Of a stretch of DNA of 64,000 bases, positions 27,647 to 35,607 are shown in pieces. Source of the stretch: Pseudomonas ovata (GTDB lineage Bacteria > Pseudomonadota > Gammaproteobacteria > Pseudomonadales > Pseudomonadaceae). The stretch lies in the NCBI RefSeq assembly GCF_003131185.1, contig NZ_QFFU01000011.1, positions 62,001 through 126,000 of the forward strand. The letters run 5' to 3'. The notes under the pieces are model-generated. The model was not told where the DNA came from. It saw only the letters and a program-made list of their open reading frames with translations, and did no database searches. Within the stretch, counting starts at the first letter, position 1, and each line of letters starts with the position of its first letter. The translations under genes and the position numbers were made by a program.

Positions 27647-28480
27647 TCAGTACGGCGCATCACCCAGAACAGTGGCACGGTGCATGATGCGTCGCTGCGG
27701 GCGGTAGTCGTCGATGGCAAAATGCTGGGTAATGCGGTTATCCCAGAACGCCACATCGTCCTGTTGCCACTGCCAGCGCACCGTGAATTGTGGTTGGGTC
27801 GAGTGGCTGAACAGCAGCTTGAGAATGGCGTCGCTTTCGGCGTCCGGCAGTTCGTTGATGCGTGTGGTGAAGCCCTCGTTGACAAACAGGCCCTTGCGCC
27901 CGGTCACCGGATGGGTGCGCACCACCGGATGGCTGCGCGGCGGGTGGCGGCGTTTGGCGTCCTCGAAGCGAGCCTTGTCCTGCTCGGTAATGGCAAAGCG
28001 TGATTCCGGGAACGATTTGTTTAGGTCATGAGTGGCGCTCAGGCCGTCGAGCAGGCGTTTGAGCGGCTCTGACAGGGCTTCGTAAGCGGCGCTGCTGCTG
28101 GCCCACAGGGTATCGCCGCCGTAAGGCGGCACCTGCCTGGCGCTGAGTATTGCGCCCAACGCCGGGGTTTCAAGAAAACTCACGTCCGAATGCCACAGTG
28201 CATTGTCACGCAGGTCGGTCACCGCCGTGTCGAGAATCAGCACTTCGGGCTGCCCGGGCACGTTGGGGTAGATCGGATGAATGTGCAGGTCACCGAAATG
28301 CGCCGCCAGCCGCGCCTGCTGCGCAGGTGTCAGTGGCTGGTTGCGAAAGAACAGCACCTGATGGTCAAGCAGCGCCTGATGCAATTGCGCGTGATGCGCA
28401 GCACTCAGAGGCTGGCTGAGGTCGACGCCTTCGATGCGGGCGCCCAGCGCCGGACTGACAGGGGTGATATGCAGGCTCAT
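27647..28480 (-). CDS. tauD: Taurine dioxygenase TauD
   Basis: A 277-residue Fe(II)/2-oxoglutarate dioxygenase that hydroxylates taurine so that sulfite is released, giving sulfur to the cell. The iron triad is visible: [11 protein letters not shown] supplies His and Asp, [19 protein letters not shown] supplies the distal His and the Arg for 2-oxoglutarate. The ATG at 28480 gives the normal family N-terminus ([20 protein letters not shown]); the longer upstream frame is a shadow of tauC. It is the last gene of tauABCD, 11 bp after tauC. Family members with other sulfonate or sulfate-ester substrates exist, but the context favours taurine. Confidence 0.93.
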   Translation of the reverse strand: MSLHITPVSPALGARIEGVDLSQPLSAAHHAQLHQALLDHQVLFFRNQPLTPAQQARLAAHFGDLHIHPIYPNVPGQPEVLILDTAVTDLRDNALWHSDVSFLETPALGAILSARQVPPYGGDTLWASSSAAYEALSEPLKRLLDGLSATHDLNKSFPESRFAITEQDKARFEDAKRRHPPRSHPVVRTHPVTGRKGLFVNEGFTTRINELPDAESDAILKLLFSHSTQPQFTVRWQWQQDDVAFWDNRITQHFAIDDYRPQRRIMHRATVLGDAPY

Positions 28481-28491
28481 TGAGTCATCTC

Positions 28492-29337
28492 TTAGTGTGA
28501 GCGGCCGTGCCAGGGCACCAGTTTGCGTTGCAGGGCGCGCAGGCCCAGTTCCATGGCGAAGGCGACCAGGGCGATGACCAGGATGCCCAGCACCACCACG
28601 TCGGTGACCAGAAACTGCGCCGCCGATTGGACCATGAAGCCCAGGCCGCTGGTGGCGGCAATCAGTTCGGCGGCCACCAGGGTCGACCAGCCGACCCCCA
28701 GGCCGATGCGGATGCCGATCAGGATGTCCGGCAAGGCGCCAGGTACGATGACATGGCGGATCAACTGGCGGCGTGTGGCTCCCAGCGACTGGGCCGCGCG
28801 GATTTTCGCCTGGTCGACATTGCGCACCCCGGTGGCGGTGGCAATGGCGATCGGCGCAAAGATCGCCAGGTAGATCAGCAAGGTCTTGGACAGCTCGCCG
28901 ATGCCGCACCAGATCACGATCAGCGGCAGGTAGGCCAACGGCGGGATGGGCCGGTAGAACTCGATCAACGGGTCGAGAATGCCTTGGGCAATGCGGTTAT
29001 GACCGATGGCAATGCCCACCGGTACGGCACACAGGATGGCCGCTACCAGCGCCAGGCCAATGCGTTGCAGGCTGGCGCCCAGGTGTTGCCAGAGGGTCGA
29101 CTCCATGTAGCCGTCGGTGACCAGCAGCCAGGCTTTTTGCAGCACCGCCGAGGGTGGCGGCAGAAACAGCGGCTCGATCAGCCCGGTGGCGGTGATGGCC
29201 CACCACAGCGTCAGCAGCACAATGAAGGTCAGGCTGCTGATGGTGCGTGTGCCGAGCACCCTGGGGCGGCATGTTGCCGGTGGGGGCTGACGGTCCAGGT
29301 GACCAATGCCGGCCTGGCTGATCTGGGCGTCGCTCAT
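28492..29337 (-). CDS. tauC: Taurine ABC transporter permease TauC
   Basis: A 281-residue inner-membrane permease with about six membrane segments and the typical cytoplasmic loop contacting the ATPase ([35 protein letters not shown], an EAA-like motif). It translocates taurine or related sulfonates. Its start overlaps the stop of tauB by 4 bp (ATGA at 29334-29337), so the two are coupled. A hydrophilic stretch of about 25 residues precedes the first membrane helix. Confidence 0.93.
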   Translation of the reverse strand: MSDAQISQAGIGHLDRQPPPATCRPRVLGTRTISSLTFIVLLTLWWAITATGLIEPLFLPPPSAVLQKAWLLVTDGYMESTLWQHLGASLQRIGLALVAAILCAVPVGIAIGHNRIAQGILDPLIEFYRPIPPLAYLPLIVIWCGIGELSKTLLIYLAIFAPIAIATATGVRNVDQAKIRAAQSLGATRRQLIRHVIVPGALPDILIGIRIGLGVGWSTLVAAELIAATSGLGFMVQSAAQFLVTDVVVLGILVIALVAFAMELGLRALQRKLVPWHGRSH

Positions 29338-30128
29338 GCGGGCTCCTTGCGCGCCTCGGCGCTGCGTTGCGAGAACACCCGCTGCAGCACATGCTCGCGG
29401 GTGGCAATGAAGGCAGGGTCAGACTTGATGGCCCGCGCCGATTCGCCGGCGGCGTAGCGCTGGCCGAAGTCCAGCTTGAGGTGCTCGTCGATCCGGCCGG
29501 GCGAGGGCGCCAGCAGGATCAGGTCGGTGGCCAGGAACACGGCCTCTTCGATGTCGTGGGTGATCAGGAACACCGGCTTGCTGGTGCGTTGCCAGACCTG
29601 CAGCAACAACTCCTGAACCTGCTCGCGGGTAAAGGCATCCAGTGCACCGAACGGCTCGTCCATCAGCAGCACCCGCGGGTTGGCGGCCAGGGCGCGGGCC
29701 AGGCCCACACGCTGGCGCTGGCCACCGGACAGTTGCCAGATCTGCCGGTCTTCGAAGCCGGCCAGGTCCACCAGGGCAAGCATCTCGCGGGCGGTCTGTT
29801 CGCGCAGGCGTCGTTCGACGCCGGCCAGTTGCAGGCCAAAGCCTGCATTGTCGAGCACGTTCAGCCAGGGCAGCAGCGCGTCGTCCTGAAACACCACGCC
29901 GCGTTCGGCACTCGGGCCATGCACGGGTACGCCGTCCAGGGTGATGCGGCCGCTGCTAGGGGCGACGAAGCCGGCGATCAGGTTCAACAGCGACGTCTTG
30001 CCACTGCCCGACGGCCCCAGGGCTACCAGCAATTGCCGGGGACCGAGGGTCAATGAAATGTCGGCCAGCACCGGCTCGGCGGCGCCCGGGTAATGAGCAC
30101 TGACGCGCTCCAGTTGCAACAGGGCCAT
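29334..30128 (-). CDS. tauB: Taurine ABC transporter ATP-binding protein TauB
   Basis: A 264-residue ATPase: Walker [10 protein letters not shown], signature [15 protein letters not shown], Walker [13 protein letters not shown] and the switch His in LITHDIEEA. It powers TauC. The ATG at 30128 starts [19 protein letters not shown]. Between this gene and tauA lies an unusual 349-bp gap filled by a REPIN and tandem repeats. Confidence 0.93.
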   Translation of the reverse strand: MALLQLERVSAHYPGAAEPVLADISLTLGPRQLLVALGPSGSGKTSLLNLIAGFVAPSSGRITLDGVPVHGPSAERGVVFQDDALLPWLNVLDNAGFGLQLAGVERRLREQTAREMLALVDLAGFEDRQIWQLSGGQRQRVGLARALAANPRVLLMDEPFGALDAFTREQVQELLLQVWQRTSKPVFLITHDIEEAVFLATDLILLAPSPGRIDEHLKLDFGQRYAAGESARAIKSDPAFIATREHVLQRVFSQRSAEARKEPA

Positions 30129-30228
30129 GGGCTTTGTCTCCAGAATGATGTTGCTGCAGCGGCCTTGAGTACGCGACCTGTCATCAAAAATAACTAGCTG
30201 ATTTAATTGGATATTAAGTTCACCCCTT

Positions 30229-30425
30229 GTAGGAGCGCGCTCTGCCCGCGACCGGCTGCGTAGCAGTCGTAAAATTGCGGCGTTTCATAAATCCCTGATG
30301 GGTTAGCAGTCGTAAAATTGTGGCGTTTCATAAATCCCTGATGGGGTAGTAGTCATGCATTTGTGGCGTTTCCGAGATTTTGCGAGCGCTAACGCACTCG
30401 GTCGCGGGCAGAGCGCGCTCCTACA
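30229..30425. repeat. REPIN-like element with 43-bp internal tandem repeat
   Basis: Two inverted REP ends (GTAGGAGCGCGCT... and ...AGCGCGCTCCTAC) bracket about 200 bp. Inside, a 43-bp unit beginning 'tagcagtcgtaaaattg' starts at 30261, 30304 and (diverged, partial) 30347. The element fills the gap between tauA and tauB within what should be one operon and may lower tauBCD expression relative to tauA or stabilise the upstream mRNA. Confidence 0.8.
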
Positions 30426-30477
30426 ACGGTCCCTTGTTTGCGGCGCGCGAGGGCGGCGGTGATCTCCTGTTGTGGGC

Positions 30478-31461
30478 TCAGTGCTTGATGTACCGGGCGC
30501 TGACGTACGGGCTGTAGTCGCCCAGCACGGTCTCGACCTTGCCTTGCTCCTTGAGAAAGCTGGCAGTCTTGTGGATGGCGGTGGCGGTGCCGCCGTCGAG
30601 CAGCGCGCTGGAGCGTTGTGCCTGGGCGTCCGGGTATTCCGAGCCGGCCAGCAGTTCAGGCACGTCTTCGGCATTGGAGCCGGTCAGCCTGGCGATCTTT
30701 TTCACTTGCTCGGAATCGGCTGTCCACTGCGCCTTGTGCGCGGCGTAGTCGGCGAATGCGTCCAGGGTAACCTTGGTGAATTGCGCGATGACCTGTGGGT
30801 TCTTCTCGGCATAATCCTTGCGCGCGACCCAGACCTCGAAGGTCGGCGCGCCCCAGCGGCCGACTTCGGCGGCGTCGGTCAGCACCTTGCCGGTCTTGCG
30901 GATCTCGCCCAGCGCCGGCGACCAGACAAAGGCACCATCGATGTCGCCACGCTTCCAGGCGGCGGCGATCTGTAGCGGTTGCAGGTTGACCACCTTGACC
31001 TTGCCTTCCAGGCCCCATTGCTTGAGTGCGCCCAGCAGGCTGTAGTGCGACGTGGACACGAAGGGCGTGGCGATGGTCTTGCCGACCAGGTCCTGCGGGT
31101 TGACGATGCCGCTGCCGTTACGCACCACCAGGGCCTCGGCGGAATTGATCTGCGCCGAAACGATGAACGCCACGATCGGCACCTTGCGCGAGGCCGCAGC
31201 GGCCAGCGGGCTGGAGCCCAGGTTGCCGATCTGCACATCGCCCGAGGCCAGCGCGGTCACCACTTCCGGGCCACTGTTGAAGCGGCGCCAGTCGATTGTC
31301 TCGCCAATGGCCTTTTCGTAGGCACCGTCGGCCTGTGCGACCTTGCTGGGATCGATACCGGTCTGGTAACCGATGATCAGGGGCGCAGCCTGGACATTGA
31401 AGGTCAGCAGGGAAGCCGCCAGCACAGTGAGCAGAGGACGAACAAACGCTTTATGAGCCAT
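30478..31461 (-). CDS. tauA: Taurine-binding periplasmic protein TauA
   Basis: A 327-residue solute-binding protein with a Sec signal peptide (MAHKAFVRPLLTVLAASLLTFNVQA). The mature part has the NMT1/SsuA-type fold marks: [50 protein letters not shown] and DLVGKTIATPF. It captures taurine for TauBC. It is the first gene of tauABCD; its promoter should lie in 31462-31563. In related bacteria tau genes are induced by sulfate starvation through CysB/Cbl, which cannot be verified here. Confidence 0.92.
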   Translation of the reverse strand: MAHKAFVRPLLTVLAASLLTFNVQAAPLIIGYQTGIDPSKVAQADGAYEKAIGETIDWRRFNSGPEVVTALASGDVQIGNLGSSPLAAAASRKVPIVAFIVSAQINSAEALVVRNGSGIVNPQDLVGKTIATPFVSTSHYSLLGALKQWGLEGKVKVVNLQPLQIAAAWKRGDIDGAFVWSPALGEIRKTGKVLTDAAEVGRWGAPTFEVWVARKDYAEKNPQVIAQFTKVTLDAFADYAAHKAQWTADSEQVKKIARLTGSNAEDVPELLAGSEYPDAQAQRSSALLDGGTATAIHKTASFLKEQGKVETVLGDYSPYVSARYIKH

Positions 31462-31563
31462 GACGATTCTTCTTGGTAGAGGGGGCAGGTTTGCGCGACG
31501 AGGGCGCGGTCATTTCAGGTGTCTGGCTGGGCCGTTCACTCGGTAGGCGAATATTGAGGTTAT

Positions 31564-31600
31564 AAAAAAGCTCATTCCAATAATTATTTGGAATGAGCTT
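31564..31600 (-). terminator. Rho-independent terminator of the cyclodipeptide synthase/exporter operon
   Basis: Read on the minus strand, a perfect 13-bp stem (AAGCTCATTCCAA/TTGGAATGAGCTT) with a 7-base loop is followed by a run of six T. It begins 29 bases after the exporter stop and separates this operon from the tau promoter. This is the best terminator in the window. Confidence 0.93.
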
Positions 31601-31629
31601 AGAGCGGCGAACGAGGATGATCCGGGCTG

Positions 31630-33021
31630 TCAGGCCCTGGCAACACTCGGTGCTTCACGCAGCAGCCAGCGCTGCCCCAGCCAGGCGGCGAACAGCACGG
31701 CCGTCAGGGCGATCATCACGGCCTGGTAGCCTTGCAGGAAGGCACTGCTGCCAACGTTTTGTGCCGTGCCGGTGTAATGCCGCAGCAACCCGACGCCCAA
31801 GGCCAGGCCCAGGCCGCCACCGACGTTGTGCAGGGTCATCAGCGAACCGACCGCCACCGAGCCGAACCGCTCGGGCACCGCCGTTACGCCCAGCACCGTC
31901 GAGGGCCCCAGCAGGCAGGCCCAGCCCAGACCCATCAGGGCGAATGCGGCCAGCACATAGGCCCAGGCGGTGTCCGGCGAAAACGCGGCCTGCAACAGGG
32001 CGCTGCCGGCAAACAGCAATAGCCCGGTCTGGATCAGCAGGGCCGGCCCCTTGCGATCGACCAGCCGGCCGACCCAGGGTGACAGCAGCGCCACGCCCAG
32101 GGTGGTGGGCAACAGCAGCAGGCCGGTGCCCTGGCTGTCGGTGCCGCGCACCTGTGCCAGGTACAGCGGCATCACGAAAAAGGCCACGCAATAGAACACC
32201 GCCAGGGTAAAGCTGGCCAGCACCGCCGCCACGAATCGCCGGTTGGCGAACAGGTGCAGGTCGATGATGGGCGAGGTCACGCGCCGTTCGACGTGTACAA
32301 ATACGCCCAGTGCCAGCACCGCCAGCACTAGCGTGCCGAGGGTCGTGGTCGACTGCCAGCCCCAGTGACTGCCCTGGACAATCACCAGTACCAGCGCCGG
32401 CAGGCCGATCAGCAACAGCAGGGTGCCGGCCCAGTCGAGCCTGGGTTGCGCCTCGTCGGAGCGCGATTCGCTGACATTGCAGGCGATCACCGCCAGGCTC
32501 AGCAATACGAACGGCACGTTGATCAAAAAGATCCATGGCCAGCCAAACGCCTGGGTCAGCACACCACCCAAGACCGGGCCTGCCGCCAGACCGACACCGT
32601 TGACCCCGAACAGCACACCGAAGGCCTTGCCCTGTTCTTCAGGGGTGAAGGCCTGGGCCACGATGGCCCCGGACGCGGTGTACAGCACCGCGCAGGCCAG
32701 CCCTTGCAGCACGCGGGCGACCACCAGCGCTTCAAGGTGGCTGACCAGGCCCGCCGCCAGGGAGGCCAGCCCGAACACCACCAGCCCCAGTGACAGCACG
32801 CGCTTGCGCCCGTACAGATCGGCCAGGCGTCCGGCCAGCACCATGAAGCTGGACATCGCCAGCAGAAACGCGTTGATCACCCATTGCAGAGCGTCGACCG
32901 GGACCTGCAACTGCTCTTGCAGTGCCGGCAGGGCCGTGTTGACGATGGTGAAGTCGACGCAGCCCAGAAAGCTGGCGATGCTGACACCGCCCAGGGCCCA
33001 CCATTTGCGAGAAGCTGTCAT
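31630..33021 (-). CDS. MFS exporter, DHA2 (EmrB/QacA) type
   Basis: A 463-residue drug/proton antiporter-like protein with about 13-14 membrane segments. MFS motifs are visible: DFTIVNTALPALQ in helix 1 (motif D1 of DHA2), GRLADLYGRKRVL in loop 2-3 (motif A) and the antiporter motif region GVNGVGLAAGPVLGG in helix 5. The ATG at 33021 (MTASRKWWALGG) is chosen over the longer frame because it starts directly before helix 1. It lies 82 bp downstream of the cyclodipeptide synthase in the same direction and is the natural candidate to export its product or give self-resistance. Confidence 0.88.
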   Translation of the reverse strand: MTASRKWWALGGVSIASFLGCVDFTIVNTALPALQEQLQVPVDALQWVINAFLLAMSSFMVLAGRLADLYGRKRVLSLGLVVFGLASLAAGLVSHLEALVVARVLQGLACAVLYTASGAIVAQAFTPEEQGKAFGVLFGVNGVGLAAGPVLGGVLTQAFGWPWIFLINVPFVLLSLAVIACNVSESRSDEAQPRLDWAGTLLLLIGLPALVLVIVQGSHWGWQSTTTLGTLVLAVLALGVFVHVERRVTSPIIDLHLFANRRFVAAVLASFTLAVFYCVAFFVMPLYLAQVRGTDSQGTGLLLLPTTLGVALLSPWVGRLVDRKGPALLIQTGLLLFAGSALLQAAFSPDTAWAYVLAAFALMGLGWACLLGPSTVLGVTAVPERFGSVAVGSLMTLHNVGGGLGLALGVGLLRHYTGTAQNVGSSAFLQGYQAVMIALTAVLFAAWLGQRWLLREAPSVARA

Positions 33022-33103
33022 GAAAATCTCCTGTGTCCAGATCCGCCGGCCCTGGGCCATGCGCCGGTCATTGAAGACCGACGCATCCCCTGTGGACCTG
33101 TGA

Positions 33104-33838
33104 TCAGATGGCGAAGGCAATCCTGGCCCAGACCGGATGCGCGTTACCATGCAGCGGCGGCTCGACCGTGGCGGCGCGTTTCTTGAATTTGAGCGATAGC
33201 CATTGGGCTTGATGGGGGTAGTGGGGCTCGACGAAGTGCTGGCGCGTGGCCGCCATGGCGCGGGTCATCGGTTGCGGGTAGACCACAAAGTCGATGCCTT
33301 GCGAGGCCCACAGCGGCATGATGATCGGGCATTCCTCGATCAGGTAGTTGAGGCAGCGGGTACGGGCTTCCTCCAGGTCCGCCTCGGGGTTGCGCTTGTG
33401 CAGACGATCGAGGAACAGACCGATGGTGCCGTTGACCTCATCGCGGTAGTCGCGGTTGTTCTCGTACTCGAACTGCACCCGGTCCAGCCACGGCCGGTAG
33501 TCGCTGTCGAGCAGGCATTGTTCCCAGCGCAGGATGCGCGTCACGCTGGCCAGTGAGTTGATCGCCGCCTGGTTGCGGGCCAGCCATTGGTCGCCCGATT
33601 CGCTGCTGACCCGGTACACCTCTTCATAGCTGTAGTTGCTGAGGTTATGGCGCTGCAGGATATCGGCCACGGCAATGGTGGTGAACGCAAACCCCTGGCG
33701 GTTGATCAGGTCGATGGTGGCCTGGAACTTGCCGCCTTCGTGATAATCCTGGCCGACGCTGATCAGCAGCAAGGCATGCTTGCCGCGATAGTCCTGTTGA
33801 AGGTCCGTTTCAAATGCCGCTTTATAGGTCGCGCTCAT
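33104..33838 (-). CDS. tRNA-dependent cyclodipeptide synthase (XYP-type)
   Basis: A 244-residue protein with the CDPS landmarks as I recall them from AlbC. HALLLISVGQDY holds the catalytic Ser of the first pocket (AlbC: HALIGISAGNSY). SGDQWLARN marks the middle helix. LNYLIEECPII gives the Tyr and Glu that match AlbC Tyr178 and Glu182 (LNYVLAEAPLF). FVVYPQP places a Tyr-Pro pair where NYQ-type enzymes have Tyr-Gln/His; with Gln in place of the first Asn, this is the XYP pattern. Such enzymes make diketopiperazines from two aminoacyl-tRNAs; the amino acids used cannot be read from sequence. It starts 2 bp after the stop of a 2OG oxygenase and precedes an exporter. Confidence 0.85.
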   Translation of the reverse strand: MSATYKAAFETDLQQDYRGKHALLLISVGQDYHEGGKFQATIDLINRQGFAFTTIAVADILQRHNLSNYSYEEVYRVSSESGDQWLARNQAAINSLASVTRILRWEQCLLDSDYRPWLDRVQFEYENNRDYRDEVNGTIGLFLDRLHKRNPEADLEEARTRCLNYLIEECPIIMPLWASQGIDFVVYPQPMTRAMAATRQHFVEPHYPHQAQWLSLKFKKRAATVEPPLHGNAHPVWARIAFAI

Positions 33839-33840
33839 GC

Positions 33841-34617
33841 TCAACTCCAGTAGATCAGGGGGGATTGCTCGCCGAAATAACCGATGAAACTCGACAGGGT
33901 GATTCGCGGCGTGTGGTGCACGGGACGGACCGCGTGAATGAACCGCGGGTTGATGATGATCAGGTCGCCGTCTTCGGGACGGGTGGTGAAGTCGGCCGGC
34001 GGCAGCCGGTCGCGGTCGATGCCGTAGTGGCGGGCGCTTTTCAGATGCTGGTACTGGTCTTCGCTGGGGCGGGTGTTCCACACCTCCAGCTCGCCGCCCT
34101 GCGCCGGCACTTGCAGGTAGATGTTGGCCGACAACTGCGCCTGCAAGGCCACTTGCAAATGGGGCGGCAGGTTCCATTCCAGCTTGTCGATGTGCGGGCA
34201 CAGGTCGATGCCCGGCTCCTGGTAGCGGGTGACGCCGGTGAAGCACTTCTGGCCGTCGACATCGAGCAGGTGCGCACCCCGCGGCCACGCCTCGTCAAGC
34301 CTGAGGCGTAAATCGTCAAGCGGCGACAGGTAAGGCCGAAAGGCATCCCGCACCCGGTCGATATTGCCTCGCGCCGCCTGGTGATAGGCCTGGCGCACCG
34401 TGTCGTCCTTGATTTCGGCATAGGCGATGCCCAGCCGGGTAAACTCGCGCGCATGCCCCAGGGCACCGCGCTGCGGATGGTCGAACAACTGTCGACGCGC
34501 CGCCTCCAGGCTCTGCTCGCTGACAAAGCCCGGGATGCGGATGCCATAGATGGCGTGATCGAGCAGTTGCTGGATATGCACCGAGCTCAAGGCTCGTGCT
34601 TCGATGGTCGCGAGCAT
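33841..34617 (-). CDS. 2-oxoglutarate/Fe(II)-dependent oxygenase, probable cyclodipeptide tailoring enzyme
   Basis: A 258-residue enzyme. The facial triad is seen as CPHIDKLEW (His, Asp) and PRFIHAVRPV (distal His), with TPRITLSSFIGYF giving the Arg for 2-oxoglutarate. Its substrate is inferred from position only: it ends 2 bp before the cyclodipeptide synthase. In bicyclomycin clusters several 2OG oxygenases oxidise a CDPS product; here there is one. Alternatively it could act on a sulfur or amino acid compound, since sulfonate genes flank the operon. The ATG at 34617 is the clear start, 54 bp after the binding-protein gene. Confidence 0.82.
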   Translation of the reverse strand: MLATIEARALSSVHIQQLLDHAIYGIRIPGFVSEQSLEAARRQLFDHPQRGALGHAREFTRLGIAYAEIKDDTVRQAYHQAARGNIDRVRDAFRPYLSPLDDLRLRLDEAWPRGAHLLDVDGQKCFTGVTRYQEPGIDLCPHIDKLEWNLPPHLQVALQAQLSANIYLQVPAQGGELEVWNTRPSEDQYQHLKSARHYGIDRDRLPPADFTTRPEDGDLIIINPRFIHAVRPVHHTPRITLSSFIGYFGEQSPLIYWS

Positions 34618-34671
34618 TTACCGTACCTCCTGGCAGTAAAAGTGAACCCTGAAGATGAAACAGTGCCGGGT

Positions 34672-35607
34672 TCAATGATCGAAACGGGTGTCGTAGTGCG
34701 CGCTGGCGTCGATGCCCTGGCGGATGATTCCTTCATCGCGGTACAGGTCGGCGCTGTGTTGCAGTTGATCGATCACCGTCGCATCGATGGCGATGCGTTG
34801 CGGGCGCGACTCCAGGGTCGAGACGCGATGAAACTCGACGGGCAGACCGGTGGAGGCAGCCAGTCGTTCGGCGTAGGCGTCCACATGGTGGTTGGCCCAC
34901 TGGTAGGCGCGGTCGATGCGGCCCAGCAGGTCGCGCACGGCCTCGGTCTTTTCGTCGATGGCCTGCTGGCTGGCGACGATCAGCACATTGCCGGCAAACA
35001 GTTTCTCGCCACTGGCCAGTACCCGGGTCTGATCCTGCAGGCGGGCCATGCTGGTATAGGGGTCCCAGGTTGCCCACACGTCGGCCCCGCCATTGGCCAG
35101 CAACACCCGTGATTCGCCTGGTTGCAGGAAGATGAACTGCGCATCCGTGCCGTGCAGCCCGGCCTGGCGCAACACCGCCAGGGCCAGGAAATGGCCAATC
35201 GAGCCGCGAGTGGTCGTGATGCGCTGGCCCTTGAGGTCCGCTGTCGTCTTGAGCGGCGAATCCTGGCGGACCACCAGCGCCACCATGGTGGCGGTTACCT
35301 GCAACTTGATCACCGCCACGGTCTTGATCGGTGCCTGGGCGGCCACGGCAAAGATGAATGGCGCCTCGCCGAGCGCGCCGACATCGATGGCCTCGGCGCG
35401 CAGGGCTTCGGCCACCGGCGGCGCCGAGGCAAATGAGGCGAAGTCGATGGCGTAGGGCAGGTCCTGCAACTGCCCCGATGCCTCCAGCAGCACCTTCAGC
35501 GCACCTTTCTGGCTGCCCACCCGCAGCGTGGTCTGCGCCTGCACTGCGCCTGCCAGCGTCAAGCCCAGCCCCAGCACGGCCAGCAGGGTTTTGACCGAGC
35601 GGTTCAA
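34672..35607 (-). CDS. Periplasmic substrate-binding protein, SsuA/TauA (aliphatic sulfonate) type
   Basis: A 311-residue solute-binding protein with a Sec signal (MNRSVKTLLAVLGLGLTLAGAVQA). Marks of the NMT1/SsuA family: TLRVGSQKGALKVLLEASGQL, IDVGALGEAPFIFA, LVVRQDSPLKTTADLKGQRI and DVWATWDPYTSMA. It should bind a sulfonate or another small anion. It is coupled to the TonB receptor by a 4-bp overlap (35604-35607). No permease or ATPase accompanies it, so it may share TauBC or another transporter. Confidence 0.88.
   Translation of the reverse strand: MNRSVKTLLAVLGLGLTLAGAVQAQTTLRVGSQKGALKVLLEASGQLQDLPYAIDFASFASAPPVAEALRAEAIDVGALGEAPFIFAVAAQAPIKTVAVIKLQVTATMVALVVRQDSPLKTTADLKGQRITTTRGSIGHFLALAVLRQAGLHGTDAQFIFLQPGESRVLLANGGADVWATWDPYTSMARLQDQTRVLASGEKLFAGNVLIVASQQAIDEKTEAVRDLLGRIDRAYQWANHHVDAYAERLAASTGLPVEFHRVSTLESRPQRIAIDATVIDQLQHSADLYRDEGIIRQGIDASAHYDTRFDH

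Noticed and set aside
30261..30380. Regularly spaced repeats that could suggest a CRISPR array
   Set aside because: Units are directly adjacent with no unique spacers; they lie within a REPIN.
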